Assembly (NCBI GenBank): GCA_025617745.1
Contig: CM046856.1
Coordinates: 44,011,049 to 44,075,048 of the forward strand
Reading direction: 5' to 3'
Length of the DNA stretch: 64,000 bases
From: Heliocidaris erythrogramma
Taxonomy: Eukaryota; Echinodermata; Echinoidea; Camarodonta; Echinometridae
Shown here: positions 1 through 14,300 of the stretch, piece by piece
Position numbering within the stretch: position 1 is the stretch's first letter
Layout: each line of letters opens with the position of its first letter
Notes under the pieces: model-generated
Databases searched by the model: none
What the model was told of the DNA's origin: nothing
The model's input: only the letters and a program-made list of their open reading frames with translations
Program-made: the position numbers and the translations under genes

Positions 1-650
1 CGCATATGAAAAACGGTCCTATAGCGCCGTGCTCCTCCCTCCTCCATGTTCTCTCAAGGCACACCCACAGCCACCCACAGACACCCACAGACATCGCGCA
101 CACTAGTGCACTCTTGAAGAGAAGGCTGAGTTCTGGTAAAAGTGAAAGAATAATGTCAGTCTGATAGATCACCAAATTCCCACATATTTGAAATAATTAT
201 GAAATATAGCCGAAATGTGTGGACCAGACTTTCATCCCGCATGTGTATGTAGCCCATATACCAGTTTCTGAGTACAGTGGATGTGATTTTATGCAAGATT
301 GAGTCAATTTCTCATCATTTTGATGATTCCGAAGCCTCAAAGTATATATCAATTCTTATTTACTGCGTAATCAACGTTTCCCCCAATTGCTCCCAGTTCT
401 GTTAATGTAATAATAATCACATGACCAGTATTCAATTTTGTATGTACAGATAAAGTAGAATACTGGACTCTGTGATTGCAATGTTAAAGAAGCTGTCTAG
501 CGTTTATTTGAAGAGGTTGAATATGTAATAAATAAAAATAATGTATGCTGTAAGGATTGTAAGTCATCAAAATGATTACTGAAAATTTGACTCAATCTTA
601 AGTTGACCAAAACTAGTAAAGGGTGAAAACACTACACATAATGGGAACAG

Positions 651-2000
651 GTGTAGCCAGGATTTTTCAATACGGGGGCCAGACGTGAAGGATCAAACCG
701 CATTGCCAGGATTTCATTTTAGGGGGGCGGTTGAGAAATTGGTGATGGCGAAATTTGTGATGAGCACGCAAAGCGTGCTCCCCAAGAGGTGGGTGCAGGG
801 AGGTGGAGCCCCCCCCCCCCCCCCCTCCCGCGTGAAGCGCGAAAGCTCTTACGTTTTACAGCAAATTTGAGATAAAGATATCGCCTCGTAAATTTTTTTT
901 TAAGGCGGAAATTTAGTTCGACGCGGCTGCTTTTCAGTTATTTTGGACGCAATACTGCACTGTATGTAATGGGTGGGTGCAGGGAGGGGGGGGGGGGGGA
1001 TTTTTCCCCTTCCCGCGCGATAGAGTCAAGAAATTCAGCAAGACGACCTGAAGTTGAGATTTCTTTCAAAAGTTGAACTTTTGCAAATGCTGTTTTATAC
1101 ACTTTATCCTATATTCGGAGCGCAATATTTAGCATGAGTCATATGAAACTTACATGATATAGCGAGCAAAGCAATTACATCTTTATTTTTTCAAACTTTT
1201 TGAACCCTTTGAGCTATTTAAGAACTATTTGCTGGGGGAGCGAAATTACGAGATCCTGACCTGAAAGAAAATAATTATGCGAGGGAGCGAAGCGACCAAG
1301 CTTTGGAAAATTTTCGCATTTCAAACCTTCAAAAAATATATTTCTAGTGCATTTACCCTCCGGATGTGTTTTTTTTTTCTTCATTTCCCCTATTTTTCTT
1401 TCTCTCCTTTGCGTTTTTTGCGCCCCCTCCAAGTGCTGCCCGGGACACGTGCCCCGTGCCCCCTGCCCCCCCCCCCCCCTAGATACACCACTGGGCAAAG
1501 AGACCGATAAAACTTGCATTTTAGAGCATCCCATAATGGTTTTGCACGGATCAATGGACGGAACCCCTTAACTGAGAATAACAATGCGAGCGAACGAATT
1601 TTCTTCGATATTTTCGCATTGAAATTACGGCATTTCTTATTTCCTTACTTCTAATCATTAAAGAATGTGATGGTATTTCAAGATCAAACATGAGTTTGGA
1701 TAATTATTAGTTTTAAGTTAATGTATCATAATTCTTATTTGTTTTATCCAATTTTCTTTTTTTTTTATTTTTTTTTTATTTTATTCATTTATTTATTTAT
1801 TTATTTTTATTTATTTATTTTTTTATTTATTTTTTTTAATTTTTATTTTATTTTATTTTATTTATTTATTTTTTATTTTATTTATTTATTTATTTATTTA
1901 TTTTTTTTTTGGGGGGGGGGGGGTGATAATACAGGCCATCCCCCTACCTCAATTTTTTTTTTGATATATACCCCCATCCCCCCGGGATCGACACCCATGG
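651..2000 (+). repeat. Dispersed repeat, copy 1 of a 1.2-1.35 kb family
   Basis: It starts near 'gtgtagccaggatttttcaa' and ends near 'gatcgacacccatgg'. The same order of blocks returns in direct orientation at 5976-7178: the gcgcaatattta block, 'gagggagcgaagcgacc', the 'gcgccccctccaagtg' block, 'gtttggataattattag', and 'acaggccatccccc'. Part of it returns inverted at 7361-7808, and another part inverted near 50062-50217. Poly-C and poly-G runs of 10-18 bases punctuate it. No coding capacity or terminal repeats are visible, so the class of element is unknown. Confidence 0.75.
1755..1923 (+). repeat. (TTTA)n low-complexity tract followed by a G run
   Basis: Irregular TTTA/TTTTA repeats run from about 1755 to 1908 and are followed directly by about 14 G residues. 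The matching position in the second repeat copy (near 7080) has only the G run, so the TTTA expansion is specific to this copy. Confidence 0.85.
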
Positions 2001-3027
2001 TAACAGGGGTGGGTGCCCATAAATTAATTTTACCTTTATCAGAACTCTATCTTTTTAAATGAACATTCATCTGGTTCCTTATTCTTCTACATGAGCCGTA
2101 TTTGCAATTGAGATAACAGGCCATTGAGGCTGTTTCATGGGTGATTTCAGTTGAATTGTTGTCATGTGGGGACGAAAACTTAACCCAATCGATATTTTGT
2201 CCGGTATTGAGGCTTTCTAAAAGTGTAGGCGTCGACATTGAAAAAGAAGTCTCGTGTACATCTGGACCTCGTCTTAGAGTTGCGATTGCTTCAAATCTAT
2301 TGCAACTCTTTATAAGAGAGGAGATATATTGTCAACAAGTTGGATTAGATAGTCGGAGCCATACCGTGTAAAAGATTTTACGAGTCTGCTCTGTTGACAA
2401 GACAACAGATAAGATTCTGGTTGGAGTTTGTGTTGAGTAAAATGCAAACTCATAAAATCGGCTCCATTTTGTTTGCAATATGACCTGTCCTCCTTGTTCC
2501 AACATTTACTGTAGAGGTGTTCGACCAGGGTCATTTCTCTCTTTCTTGACCATATCCAAACATTTCATTGTTAAAGCTCCTGCAGAGGTATATATCTTGA
2601 AATGGATTGGACGTTGTCTGGTAATCTTTGCTGGTATTTACAATAGCAGATCGAAATTACACATGGATTGGCTATATGGACATTCATTTCACACTTTTAT
2701 ATAAACCTTGTACTGAATAAAAGTCTGTTCATTTCGAAAAGGTACTTTGTTACCGCTTGAATGTCTCATGATATGCATTGATAATAGAGCTTTAAACCCC
2801 CTCCAAACCCCCCCCCCCCCCGTAAGCGACATGCAAAAAAAAAAAAATAAAAAAATAAAAAAAAATAAAAAAAAAATAAACCCTGCCAGAATGCCCACCT
2901 TTATAAAATCCGTGGACCAATCCAGATTCAAAATAGCTTTTCTTCGTTTCACTTGAGCATTATATACATGTCACTCATTGAATTCTTACTGAAGTGCCCA
3001 GAATAGTACACTTCAGCCTAATAGTAC

Positions 3028-3231
3028 ACTGTAAAAAAAATGTCTGTAATTTTACAGCAAATCTGGCGTCAGCAGTGTCGCCATAACTTCTGATGTAAAA
3101 ATACAGATTAGTTGTTACTTTTTCCTATGAAAATGATGTACAAATAACATCAGATTAGCTGTTATGAGTAAATACAGAACTAACCTGTATTTTTTTCCCT
3201 GTAAAAATACAGATATTTTTTACAGGGTAGT
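3028..3231. mobile_element. MITE-like element with CACTGTAAAAA ends
   Basis: The left end reads 'acactgtaaaaaaaatgtct' and the right end is its near reverse complement, finishing 'atattttttacagggta'. About 30 bp at each end pair imperfectly. The internal ~140 bp repeat 'tgtaaaaatacag' motifs and carry no coding capacity. The size, terminal inverted repeats and lack of coding fit a non-autonomous DNA transposon. The superfamily is uncertain. Confidence 0.65.
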
Positions 3232-4771
3232 ATCTCTGAATATTTCTATCAGTATTTCAAAACTTAAAATGTCGTACGATATATTTCTGTCTGTCCCTCA
3301 CTGTTAAAAAAGAAGGTAAACAACAGATATGCTATAACCTTCAGAAGGCATGTTCATATGTAGCCAGTTGTAGATGAGATAGATGCATTGAATGATATAA
3401 GATTTATTTCATTGTTTTTAATTTCATTTACATATTAAATTTGACATTTTGAGATCATGAATTCGTCGGATTTTTGTGATATTATCAGGAAAAGAACATC
3501 ATTTTCAATTATAAGTATTCTTCTATTTTTCCCCATGTTGTCTTATATCAATTCTAAACGCTAAATTCTAAATACCCTGATACTGAGTTTCTTGAACCGA
3601 GTACATGCCCCTTCAGAATACGTGACATGCTTGTTTAGAATTCATTTCTCTCTTATCTAAATTCCAATTGAATAACAGTATTCTAAACTGTAATGTAATG
3701 TATTGTTTTACATACAAGAACATATTCAGAGAAACATCATAAAATATGCAGGTACACACTTGCAAAATCACATAAAAGTATATCTATGTTCTCAGTTTAG
3801 CGCACATGAGATGGAAAATTTGGGGAGCATGGAGATTCACAAACCGAAAAGTCATTGACCGACTTGATAACCATGATAACAGGAAAATGACTTAACCCAT
3901 TTTCTCGGTGTTCAGATTCCACGTTCAGAGAAACCTAATATCGCTATATTGGAAATATATTTTACAATAAAGATCGTTCCGCAATGATTTAGATCATGTA
4001 GGGTCTCATAGAATGCATAGAGCTTCAAGTTCAAGAGAAGCATGCATACACTCTAACAAATCGACCCTTGTACCTGATTAAGTAAAAAGATTGCCTCAAT
4101 TTATATAAATATCATTGGCCGTGACAACGCTTAAAATAATTTAGTGTAAATAACTAAATCATTAAAGTATGCGTTTATTTAAAAAAAATCAATATGTTGA
4201 GATTGAATGAATCGAGTTTTTTTGGTATTTGAACTTATTCAGTGTAACATACGCATCCGTATCGAGTAAAAGTATAACACTAATATTGTGGCACATTTTT
4301 TGGTCCAATTTCTCTTGCAATGCCAATGGACATGTAAACGACTAAGAACGGGTACACTTTTTATTGGGTCTGAACTATACATGATTATCCAACGAGGGCG
4401 TTAGATTCACGTGGGGCCAAATCTGCCACTCTGAATGTATAGCCAATATATGTTTATAAATGAAGCTAACCTTTGTATTTGTTTCCTATGTATTTCTGTA
4501 CAGGTTTCACCGAGGCTTGAGTACACCCACATACCTTAATTACATCTTCAAGTGTCCGTATACGGCGTGTCTTAAAACTGGGGATATACAACGCAGGATA
4601 TTTGTTAAATTTAACGACACAGCACGTCAAAGTTCTTCGAAATTAACACTCGAGTATCAGGAGCGTACGTATCCGGCTACGTGTGTCGTCATGAACGCTT
4701 GACGGTATCACTTGCACTGACGGGCATTTGAGAGTGGGTGTTGCAGACTGAAGAAGGTGCCCATCAATCAA

Positions 4772-5330
4772 ATGGCATTAGAATTTCACGGTAGACAACA
4801 TCAAAAGGAAAACTGTGATTATAAACTGAAAGGCGAAAGTGAATCTCCTCATCACGAGGAGTGCCTGGATCGTGAGGAATCACACAAAATCACATCAGAC
4901 TTCCCCATCACAAGTGCCTGTAGTTCCAGTATAACCATGTCGTCACAGGAACCTTTCTCGGGAGACAGTGACCGCGTGTCGGTTGCATCATCTACAGAGC
5001 AAGAGGCAACTCCAGGAGTACAGACTTTGAAGGCACTCTCTCTTAACGGTCTCAACCAAAATCTATGTTATTCCACAAGTGCTTCTGAGGATTCAAAGTC
5101 GATGCCTCCGGGTGTTAAGGGAGGACGCCCCCACCCCATCCTCTCGTGGGGAGATGTAACGGAGATACCCAATGGCGCAACGGGCAAGACACAGGAGTAT
5201 GTCAAGCATCCAGTAGGAGCGTCATCAAGTAGCGGTGATCCATGGCAAGTGAGATCTACACAGAACCCAACTAGACCTCTGGTCAGAAGACCTACTCCAA
5301 TGGCAATTCGTGTGCCAAAATCTGTACTTG
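4772..5330 (+). CDS. Gene A coding exon 1
   Basis: Residues 1-186. The donor 'cttg|gtaagt' at 5331 interrupts a codon after its first base. The exon encodes Ser/Thr-rich sequence with many possible phosphorylation sites and ends in the first basic RRPTPMAIRVPK motif. The ATG at 4772 has G at +4. An alternative GTG 15 bases upstream is unlikely to be used. Confidence 0.8.
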
Positions 5331-8300
5331 GTAAGTCTTAGCAAAGGGTAGAGGGTCGTCGTTAAATTATTTTAAATGGGGTTGTCAGACAGAACTTGTC
5401 CACAGGTTTCCCAATTAAAAACGGAAAAAAAAAATGCCAAAAAGCGATAAAGAAGCTTTTAAAATTTTGGAATATGCCAACAAGGCAAACTCATCCAGCA
5501 AGCGAAAAAAAATGGGGGTCACGAATCCCAAAATTTGGTGACGAGGGTGGGCATGTTTCAAAAGTATTCGTATATTTTCTACGGTGTCACTGTCAGGGGT
5601 GTCGATCCGTGTTCATGATTGGTGGATGACCGGCGAGGGAGCGAAGCCAGTGGCGTATATAGGGATTATGGCACCCGGGGCAAACAATGAAGTTAGGCCC
5701 CCCCCCCCCCCGAGTGCCCAACAAATTGCAAAAAGGTTAATGTACGAGCGAGAGAGCAAAGCGACCTAGCGGCAATTTTTTCAATTTTTAACCCTAAAAA
5801 AATGCAATTTCTTGTGCATTCTACCCAGGAAATTTTGCAATTGACCGCAATATTGAGCGGTAGAGAAGCTCGAATTTTATACATTGATGAACGGTTTTCT
5901 CTTCACTCACGTCTACAATCGGGAGCAAAACTAACAAAAACCCTATTGGGGACGTAATATATAACAGGAGCACTGGCGTAGTCAGGATTTTTCAATAGGG
6001 GGGGGGGCAGACTTGAAGGATCCAACCGCGTAGCCAGGATTTCATTTTGTGGTGCGGTTGTGAGGGAATTTCCCCCCTCCCGCGCGAAGCGTGAATGCTC
6101 TGACGTTTTATAGCAAATTTGAGAGAAAAATAACGGCTCGTAGCACCTTTTTTTAGGCGGAAAGTTAGCTCGACACCCAGACTGCTTTTCAATTTTTTGG
6201 AGGTACTATACTGCACTGTTATGTCACAGGCATGGGTGCAGGGAGAGGGGAGTTATTTCCCCTTTCCCGCGTGAAGCGCTAATACTTTGACGTTTTAGCA
6301 AATGTTAGGCTTTTGTTCTACCACTTCCCCCCGCTTTTTCGCTTTCGTTTTTTTTAGGGGGATGAATAGGGGGCCACGGGCCCCTTGTGCCCCCTGGCTA
6401 CGCCTATGAGCAGTAGTCATATGATACTTACACAAAGCAATTACATCTTTATTTTTTCAAATTTTGAACCCTTTAAGCTATTTAAGAACTATATACTGAG
6501 GGTGCGAAATTACGAGATCCTGAAAGAACATAATTGTGCGAGGGAGCAAAGCGACCGAGCTTTGGAAAATTTTCTTTCAAAACTTCAAAAACTAAATTTC
6601 TAGTGCATTTACCCAGCGGATATGGGGGAACATAATCCGTAAGAATTATGATTTTTCTTCATTTCCCCCTTTTTTTTCTTTATTTCCCCCTTTTTTTTCT
6701 TTCTCCCTTTTTTTTCTTTCTCTCCTTTGCGTTTTTGCGCCCCCTCCAAGTGCCGCCTGGGGCACCTGCCCCCCTGCCCCCTAGATACGCCACAGAGCGA
6801 ATCGACTGAGCCGGGGGGGGGGGGGGGTATGGGAGGGGGACTATCAAAATCTGTTTATGAAACTTACGTTTTAGAGCATCCCATAATGGTTTTTAATGAA
6901 AGGAAGGAATGATCGGATCTACGCCAATGTGAGCGAACAAATTTTCTTCAATATTTTTTACATTGAAATTATGTTATTTCTTTTTTCCTTACTTCTATTT
7001 CAAGATCAAACATAATGAGTTTGGATGATTATTAGTTTTAAGTTAATGTATCATAATTCTCATGTTTTTTATCCAAAATATGGGGGGGGGGGGGATTATA
7101 ATACAGGCCATCCCCCACCTCAATTTTTTTTTATATATACCCCCCATCCCCCCCCCCCCCCGAGATCGACACCCATGGTCACTGTCAATTTATCTTGGAA
7201 TCATCCATTATTAAAAATCATATTCATATTTGCCTTTCAGATTACAGGCATGTATGCAGAGTGCAATTCTTAGGGAGAATACGGTTAGGATGGTTCGTAA
7301 ACTTAATAACTATATCACAGACATAGCATCTGACACAGGAGGATCCATTATGTCCATGCAGGGGCGTATCTAGGGGGCATTGGGGCACGTGCCCCGGGCG
7401 GCACTTGGAGGGGCGCAAAAAAGGCAAAAAAGAGAAAGAAAAAGGGGGAAATTAAGAAAGAAATCATAATCCTTAAGGATTATGCGCCGTCTATCGGCAT
7501 TGGAAATACACTTTTTGAGAATTTAAAATACATAAATTTTTCTAAAGCTCAGTCGCTTTGCTCCCTCGCATAATTATTTCCCTTCAGGATCTCGTAATTT
7601 CGCGCCCACAGTAGCCTATATATTTCTTAAATAGCTTATTTTTAGGGTTCAAAATTTGCAAAATAAAGATGTAATTGTCGTTGCTTTGCTTCCTATCATG
7701 TAAGTTTTATCTGCCTCTTGCTAAATATTGCGCCCCCAATATAGGAAAAAAGTGCATAAAACAGCAGAGCATTTGCAGAGCTTCAACATTTAAAAGAAAT
7801 CTCAATATATAAAAAAATTAATTTTACAATATCAATATGACTTTTTCTTATAAAACTATCGGTGGGAGGCTGTTCAGCGGATGAAACTATGAGGATGAGT
7901 ACTGACAATATTTTATGATTGAGTGAGTACTGGCTACTTTTGTAAAGCTCGCAAAAATTGGTTTGCGCAAAAATGTCTCATTCTTGAAATTGATCAAATT
8001 GCCTATCAGGCAGTAGCTGCATGTTCTCTGTCAATTATCAGTAACTGAATTGAATAAGCATTTAATCCTTAATCCTATACCTAGGCGCACATCCCATCCC
8101 TCCCTTCACACACACACACGCACACACACACACACACACACACGCAGGTTTACATGGCTTTACTTCCGAGGACAAGTATTGTTCCTCTATTGTTCCTCGT
8201 CCTCGGACAGTCGACGGAATAAAGCACAAATTCATTGTTCGACGTTCGAGGACTATTGTCCGGCTTCCGAGGACCATTGTTCTCATGATTTTTTTGTTGT

Positions 8301-11300
8301 TCTCTGTCCGAAAATGTCCTCGGACATAATGCTAAACAGACCCACACACACACACATTGTTTACAAGGTCTTGTAACTTTTAAGAGGAATAAGAAATTTG
8401 AATTAAAAAAAAGAAAATATGTTAGGCAAATTCTCCTCCCGTTAATGAATCCGATCTTTCCAATATTCTTCAGGCAAAATGGGTATTGGTGCAGATGATT
8501 TGTGCTGTAAAAAAACACCACCTGTAATGGTGGTGGTGGTGGTGGTGGTGGTGGTGTGGGTTGGGGCAGTGGCGTATCCAGCAATGGGTGAAGCTGGTGT
8601 AGCTCCTTCTTGATCATGTTGAGGGTCCAGGAAAAAACAGTACTACTTGCCATGCTCAGTATGCTTTCTACAAGAACGGAGCTGTCCGGATACATATTTT
8701 AACCCCTGCCTTGTGAGCATCCCGTCCCCCTCCCCTTTATCAATTTGTGGATACTCCACTGTGGGTGTGCACTGCTAGGTATATGGTTAATGATTAAATG
8801 ATCGTTCAAATCAATTATTGATGGTTAACAGAAAACATGAGTTACTGCCTGATACGCACGATAATCAAATTCAAGACCGAGGCATTTTGCGCAAATCAAT
8901 TTTTGCGAGTTTTACAATAGTAGCCAGTATTCACTCAAGCTTAAAACATTACTCATTACATTACATTAGCCATCCGATGAAACAGACCCTCAACCATGAT
9001 TTTATAAGAAAAAAGTCGTATCGAAATTGTGAAATTATGATTCTGGATGATATTTTCAAAGTGTGTACTTTATTTATACGCACTGTATAGGATAACTGTT
9101 TTCAGATCTTTTTGCGTTTTCCCCTGGGGGTGCAATATGACATCATGACAGGCATGTGATAATAAGTAATCATTTTGTACCCCCTCCTCCCCTTCATTCA
9201 TCATACATTAAATGTATGATGAATGGAAAACAAACGAGAATGCTACGCCATTTACAATCTGTGGACGTCTCCCCCTCACAAAAGGCGCACAGCGTTGGAT
9301 TCTCTCGCATTCCACTAATTACTTTAATTGGACAAGTGGTGATATCTTTAGAGGCTTTCTGTAAATGGCAGGCACATCATACCTCCACGCTTTATTACAA
9401 AATAGAGCAGTCTTGAAAACAGACCCATTTGTGTCTCGGTATCCTATTCACAACCACGCATAATTCAAAAGTACTAATTTTACAATACATATATTCTATA
9501 AAACAGTACACCTTTTCTGTGTCCTAAAGCTAGTCATTCTCAATTGGACCAGTTATTGGCGGGACGGGGGCAGCCCCCTGAAAATCTACAGGGGGAATAG
9601 CTCCCATCCGGTAGAATTTAAAAAAAAATGAATGATACTCTGAAGAAATTGTCAACCCATCATTACTTTGTCTCATCATGCTTAGGTTGCTTAGCGAAAT
9701 TTAGTGTCGTGCATATTGTTGAAAAATCATGATTTTATTGCATTAAGGTAGAAACATTTTTTTTTGTATTTGTAACTTTTTATTATAACAACAATCAAAC
9801 AAATTAACATTTACAAGAGATTGAGGGGATTGAAAACAAATTACAAAGTAAATGATTCGAAAAAAAATTAAAAAGGACTGGCATAGAAATTATACACAAA
9901 GGTAGCAGTGAGCAGCTGCACATAGAAGCGATTACTTTACACACACACAATTAAAACAAATATCAAAGATCGAAACGACATTTCTTGAAGTGAGCAGGCA
10001 GGCAGTTTGTTTCTGTTTGTTTTTTTCTTTGTTTTTTTTGGCTGACAAATATTCTAATTCTTTCTGTTTCTTTTCAAAAAATATGAATGAAACAAAATTA
10101 TTATTAAATTTGCAGGTATAAATATGATATTTTAACAACAGAAATAAATAAATAAGAGACAAATGTGTCGCTACAACTTTAACTTTTTTTCAAAATTAGT
10201 GATACTGATGTTTCAGTAACAATTCTTTAAAATTATGTCAAAGAGATCCTGCCAAACAGGACCAACCTTTTCGAATTTGCAAAATAAATGAATAAGTGTT
10301 TCCTCCTTTTGGTCACATAGAGAACAGTTAGAGGAAGTTTTCCTTTTAATCTTGCAAAGAAAATCATTCAAGGCAATCGCTCTGTGAAAAATCTTGAAAT
10401 AAGATGATCTTTAATTTAGAATCTGTGGTACTAAAGAAATTAGTGCAATGGATCTTTTCCCATTCTGTGGAAACCGGGACAGTCATTCCAGCTAACTTTA
10501 GGTAGAAACATATCATTGAGGCTTAATCATAGCGGGAAAATGCCAGTGATCTCTACGGAAAGATTTTGTCCGTAGAGATCAGTGGAAAATACCTTTACCA
10601 TCTCGATTAGGCTTAATATTTTCAAAACTGTTTTTACATAATTATGTCAAATTACAACTGTTAAATTCATTACTATCATCAACAATTTTTGCCACTGCGT
10701 TTCGCTACTAATCAAGCCTTTAACTTGAATTTCATATCGCAGCAAAGACTAGCGAAAAGGGGATGGGACATTTTTAAAAGTGTGGGCATTGTACGGTCAA
10801 GATGCTGATAACGCTTCCCCTTCTTTGCAGTCCCCTTTTTGTAATAAGCTCATCAAGACCCCTGTGCTACCACCCCCATTGGACTATGAAGTGCCCTCCT
10901 CCCTCTCCTCAGGAAATACTGGCTACGCCTTTGTATTTACTCTTAGATTTTCTTTACAAATGGTAGGTACGTGAACTTTTAGAGCGAGCCAGTGCCATAT
11001 GACGTTTTCTTTACAGTTTATGCACAATAGGCACATGGAAACTTCCGAATTCTTCCCCGTTTAGATTATGACGTCGAATGATTAAATGCATCGTATTAGT
11101 CAAGATAAATGAATTTAAAAACCACCACTTATAAATAAGTGCACTTCCTTTCAAGCATAAATGTGAAGAGAACATGCTCCTCTTTCACCAAACTACTTCA
11201 GCTCAAAATCGGAAGTGTCATTCGCACTTCATTTGTTTCTATGGCAACCATTTCGTTTCTTGATTTAGAGGGGTACTTGTGCACACAGATATGTCGAACG

Positions 11301-14300
11301 CAGAAGTACTTTCTCAAATTAGACATGCGTATTACGCACGACGCGGTGAAATGTGAGCATTTATTTCACCGCCTGTATTTTAGTCTGCATTAATGTCTTA
11401 TTTTGGTCTCCATTATCAATGAAGCAGAAGAATCACAAGAACATCGACAGCAAAATTCCGCAAGAGAGATGTAATTAAATTCTGATGTATAGTTATCCGA
11501 ATTCAAAAGAGATTTGAATCTTTAAAATCTGATTTGTTGATACAAATCGTGACACTTGAATCGAGGACGGATCCAAGATTTTGTTCAAAAACAAGAAATA
11601 GAAACCTTTTGGGTCGAAAATTTGAAGGGGAGGCTGGCACATTTTGGAGATTGTATACTTCACGTATGCCACTTGGGTTTCAAAAAGGAGGCATGGGTCG
11701 GTTGTACCCCTGTTAAATCCGCAAGTCATTTGAATACAGTAAAGGCAATTGGAGGAAACAGTTCCGTTTGTGAGTTGTAATGACGACTGTGTTATGAGAA
11801 TACTGCGTCTTGAGGTTGGGAAGCGCGGGGGAAGTTTATTGCGATTCTGTCGGCGGCTCTGTGTACCAGGCATACAAATTGGACATATGATGTCATAACT
11901 CATAGATATTAGGATAAACCGTTATCTTGTCACTCTTTCACATCAGTACATTTACTTTATGAGGGGTAGAGGATTTTCTACTTTGAACCTTTTTTTCTGG
12001 GGTACCTGGCATTGCAGAGGTTATATGTGTTCACGTTAAAATAACATTGCTGACTTATCTGGCTATCCGCGTATATTGGTTACATCATGGCTGACAAATG
12101 TCATGGTTGCTGAACTAAAAGAGAGGAAGAAAAACATGTAGGTTATATGAAAGATAAAAAAACAACATTATTTATAGCTTGTCCCAGCTTTTCGAACTTT
12201 TCGACTGTATCAGAACAAACCAGGCATACTCATCCTATTGGATGTGCATTTTAATGTAAAAAAAACCAAACAAATTAATTCGCTCTATACTAATGTGCAT
12301 TATCGTCATATTATTATCGCAATAATCACCAACATGATCATTATCAGCATCACCATCATCAGCATCATAATAATTGTCATCGTCATGACCATCGTTATTG
12401 TCATCACCGTCATTATCAACAGCAGCAGCAACATCGTTATTATTAACATCAACGTCATCATCACCATTGCCATCATTACTGTAACCATCATCATCGTCAT
12501 TATCATCACCACCAATATAATCATTATTATCATCACTACCACCATCACGATTCTCAGATGTTATTCACTGGTGAATCATGGTATCAAAATTTGGTATAAC
12601 ACGTGGTATTATATTTTCTTTTGTGTTTAGTTCAGTTGTTTCTGTTTTATGTTTTGTTTCTTTTTGTCCTACAGATAAAGCTTCAAATAAAATGATGACC
12701 GAATCATTCGAAGAAGAAGACGAAGACAAGGTGATTGCAGATGGAGAGGAAAGTCCTGTACCAGTCTCGTTGAAAGAAGTAACAAACACCGACGTCCTGG
12801 TCATAGAAGACGTCGAGGGCAGTGACATTGGTACCCCATCACCAGGACTGTCGACCCCGAAAGATCTTCCACTCGGCCTAGGGGTCGAAGGCCGCACCAC
12901 TGATCGAGGTACCGATGTCGGTAGTCCAACCATTGTCGTCCGAACAGACATCGGCGAGGAGCTCTCTCAAGAGCAGGCAGAGCAGCTGGAAGATGCGGAC
13001 GATGACGACGAGGAAGAAGAGGACGATTTCGACTTCGGCGACAAGCAGTTCCTGTCGCCAACGGCGTCGAAATCTTTCGGAAAGAATCCCGAGCCACCAG
13101 CAAGTAACAGTCACATCCAGACTGTCCCTCATCAGCCACGGAAGTTCGTCCGCAGGCAGACACCTATCAAGTTGGATCTGCCAAAAAACCTCAAAGGTAA
13201 GATTGCGTGCCTGGACCAAAATTAAGTTTGTGTTTGGTTTTTTCTTCTTTTCTTTTGTTCATTCGAATCATCTCTTTCCTGATGTTCACTAATATCAAAT
13301 GAAAATGATTTTTGTATATATCGTGATATCCCATATACAACTTACATCGTCAAATCTCTAACAAGCAATTTCAATTTAATAAAACACGATCGCAAAGACT
13401 TTTGAGAAATCAACTCAAGAGTAGTTTCAGTACCATTTTGTATATTTTAAATAAAAATGTTTGGATTAAGTAACAAATCAACAGTACTTTTTGCACATTT
13501 CACTAGGTGATAGACAAGGCTATTGAAATTCCTGAAGTTGATTGGGAAAGGCTCTGCGATCGTGTCAAAGGAGATTTTCGCAGGAGAAAGAGGAATATCT
13601 CATGCAAGTAATAGCAATCGAAAGTAAAACTCAGTTATCACAATAGAGAGGTTGAAAAAAAGAATGACACATTGCTGAAATGCAAAGTAAAACAACATTC
13701 ACAAATTCAAATATTACGCCATTCTTCGTCCTTATGTTTTCAGATGTCATGGCGAAAAACACAAGCGAAGGCATCATGGAGGAAGAGGAAGAGGAAGAGG
13801 AAGAGGAAGAAGAAAAAGAAAACAACGAAGTGAGCGAGAGTGACCAGCAGAGATCAGAAGATATTCAAGCCACAAGCAACCAACTGGACAACACTGAGAC
13901 TCCAATGGATAACACTCCAGCAGACAGTACTACTACAATGGATAACACTACATCTTTGGATGCCCCTGCTGTAACTGAAAACACAGAAGTCACTGAAACT
14001 AACGCAATCGGCGAAGACATCTCGAAAAAAGACAATGTTACTGACCAAGCCGGTGTGTCAAGGCGTCCAGATATTATCGATTCAGTGAACTGCAATAATA
14101 ACAACCACGAAGCATCCTCTTTGGACGTTGTGGGTGGAGCGCGTGAGGACACTCTTAAATCTCAGGTTGGAGCAAACCTCAAGGATGATGAACAAGAGAT
14201 GGGTTCTCCCACTCAACGACGATCTCTCTTTAAGAAGTCTGCGACGTCTGCGATCAAGGACGGAAGCGGAAGCCCTTCGTCGGCAAGGAGGAAAGTGTCT

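Larger units (their letters stand above)
1..4771. other. Non-coding region upstream of gene A
   Basis: I see no convincing coding sequence here. It contains a dispersed repeat (651-2000), a (TTTA)n tract, an A-rich tract at 2836-2880 beside a poly-C run, and a small inverted-repeat element (3028-3231). From 3232 to about 4450 I see only AT-rich sequence. A possible splice acceptor (tttctgtacag) ends at 4503, so 4504-4771 may be 5' untranslated exon of gene A. The 80-codon frame at 4460-4702 has no supporting features. The true transcription start was not located. Confidence 0.6.
5331..12674 (+). other. Gene A intron 1 (7.3 kb)
   Basis: It holds the second copy of the dispersed repeat, its inverted partial copy, an element with ~220 bp inverted arms, a (CA)n-linked TCCGAGGAC repeat, an L1/Tx1-like LINE remnant, a short perfect hairpin (10540-10575, gatctctacgga stem) and a CAT/ATC microsatellite. 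From 10620 to 12230 I see nothing else that I can name. No further R-R-x-T-P exon was found by eye. Confidence 0.6.

Noticed and set aside
4460-4702. 80-residue frame just upstream of gene A
   Set aside because: No domain, no splice continuity with gene A, and a putative acceptor lies inside it at 4503; more likely 5' untranslated.
5396-7427. Small frames with Pro/Gly runs between 5.4 and 7.4 kb
   Set aside because: Poly-C and poly-G tracts of the dispersed repeat; no coding pattern.
8150-8695. 181-residue frame over the (CA)n and (TGG)n repeats
   Set aside because: Built from repeats (Pro, Cys-Val runs) and from the TCCGAGGAC element.
12238-12630. Ile-rich and Met-rich frames on both strands
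   Set aside because: Microsatellite (CAT/ATC/ATT) artefact with no conserved feature.
12801-13292. Overlapping frames in other phases over gene A exon 2
   Set aside because: They shadow the real exon, whose frame joins flanking exons in phase 1 and carries the repeated motif.
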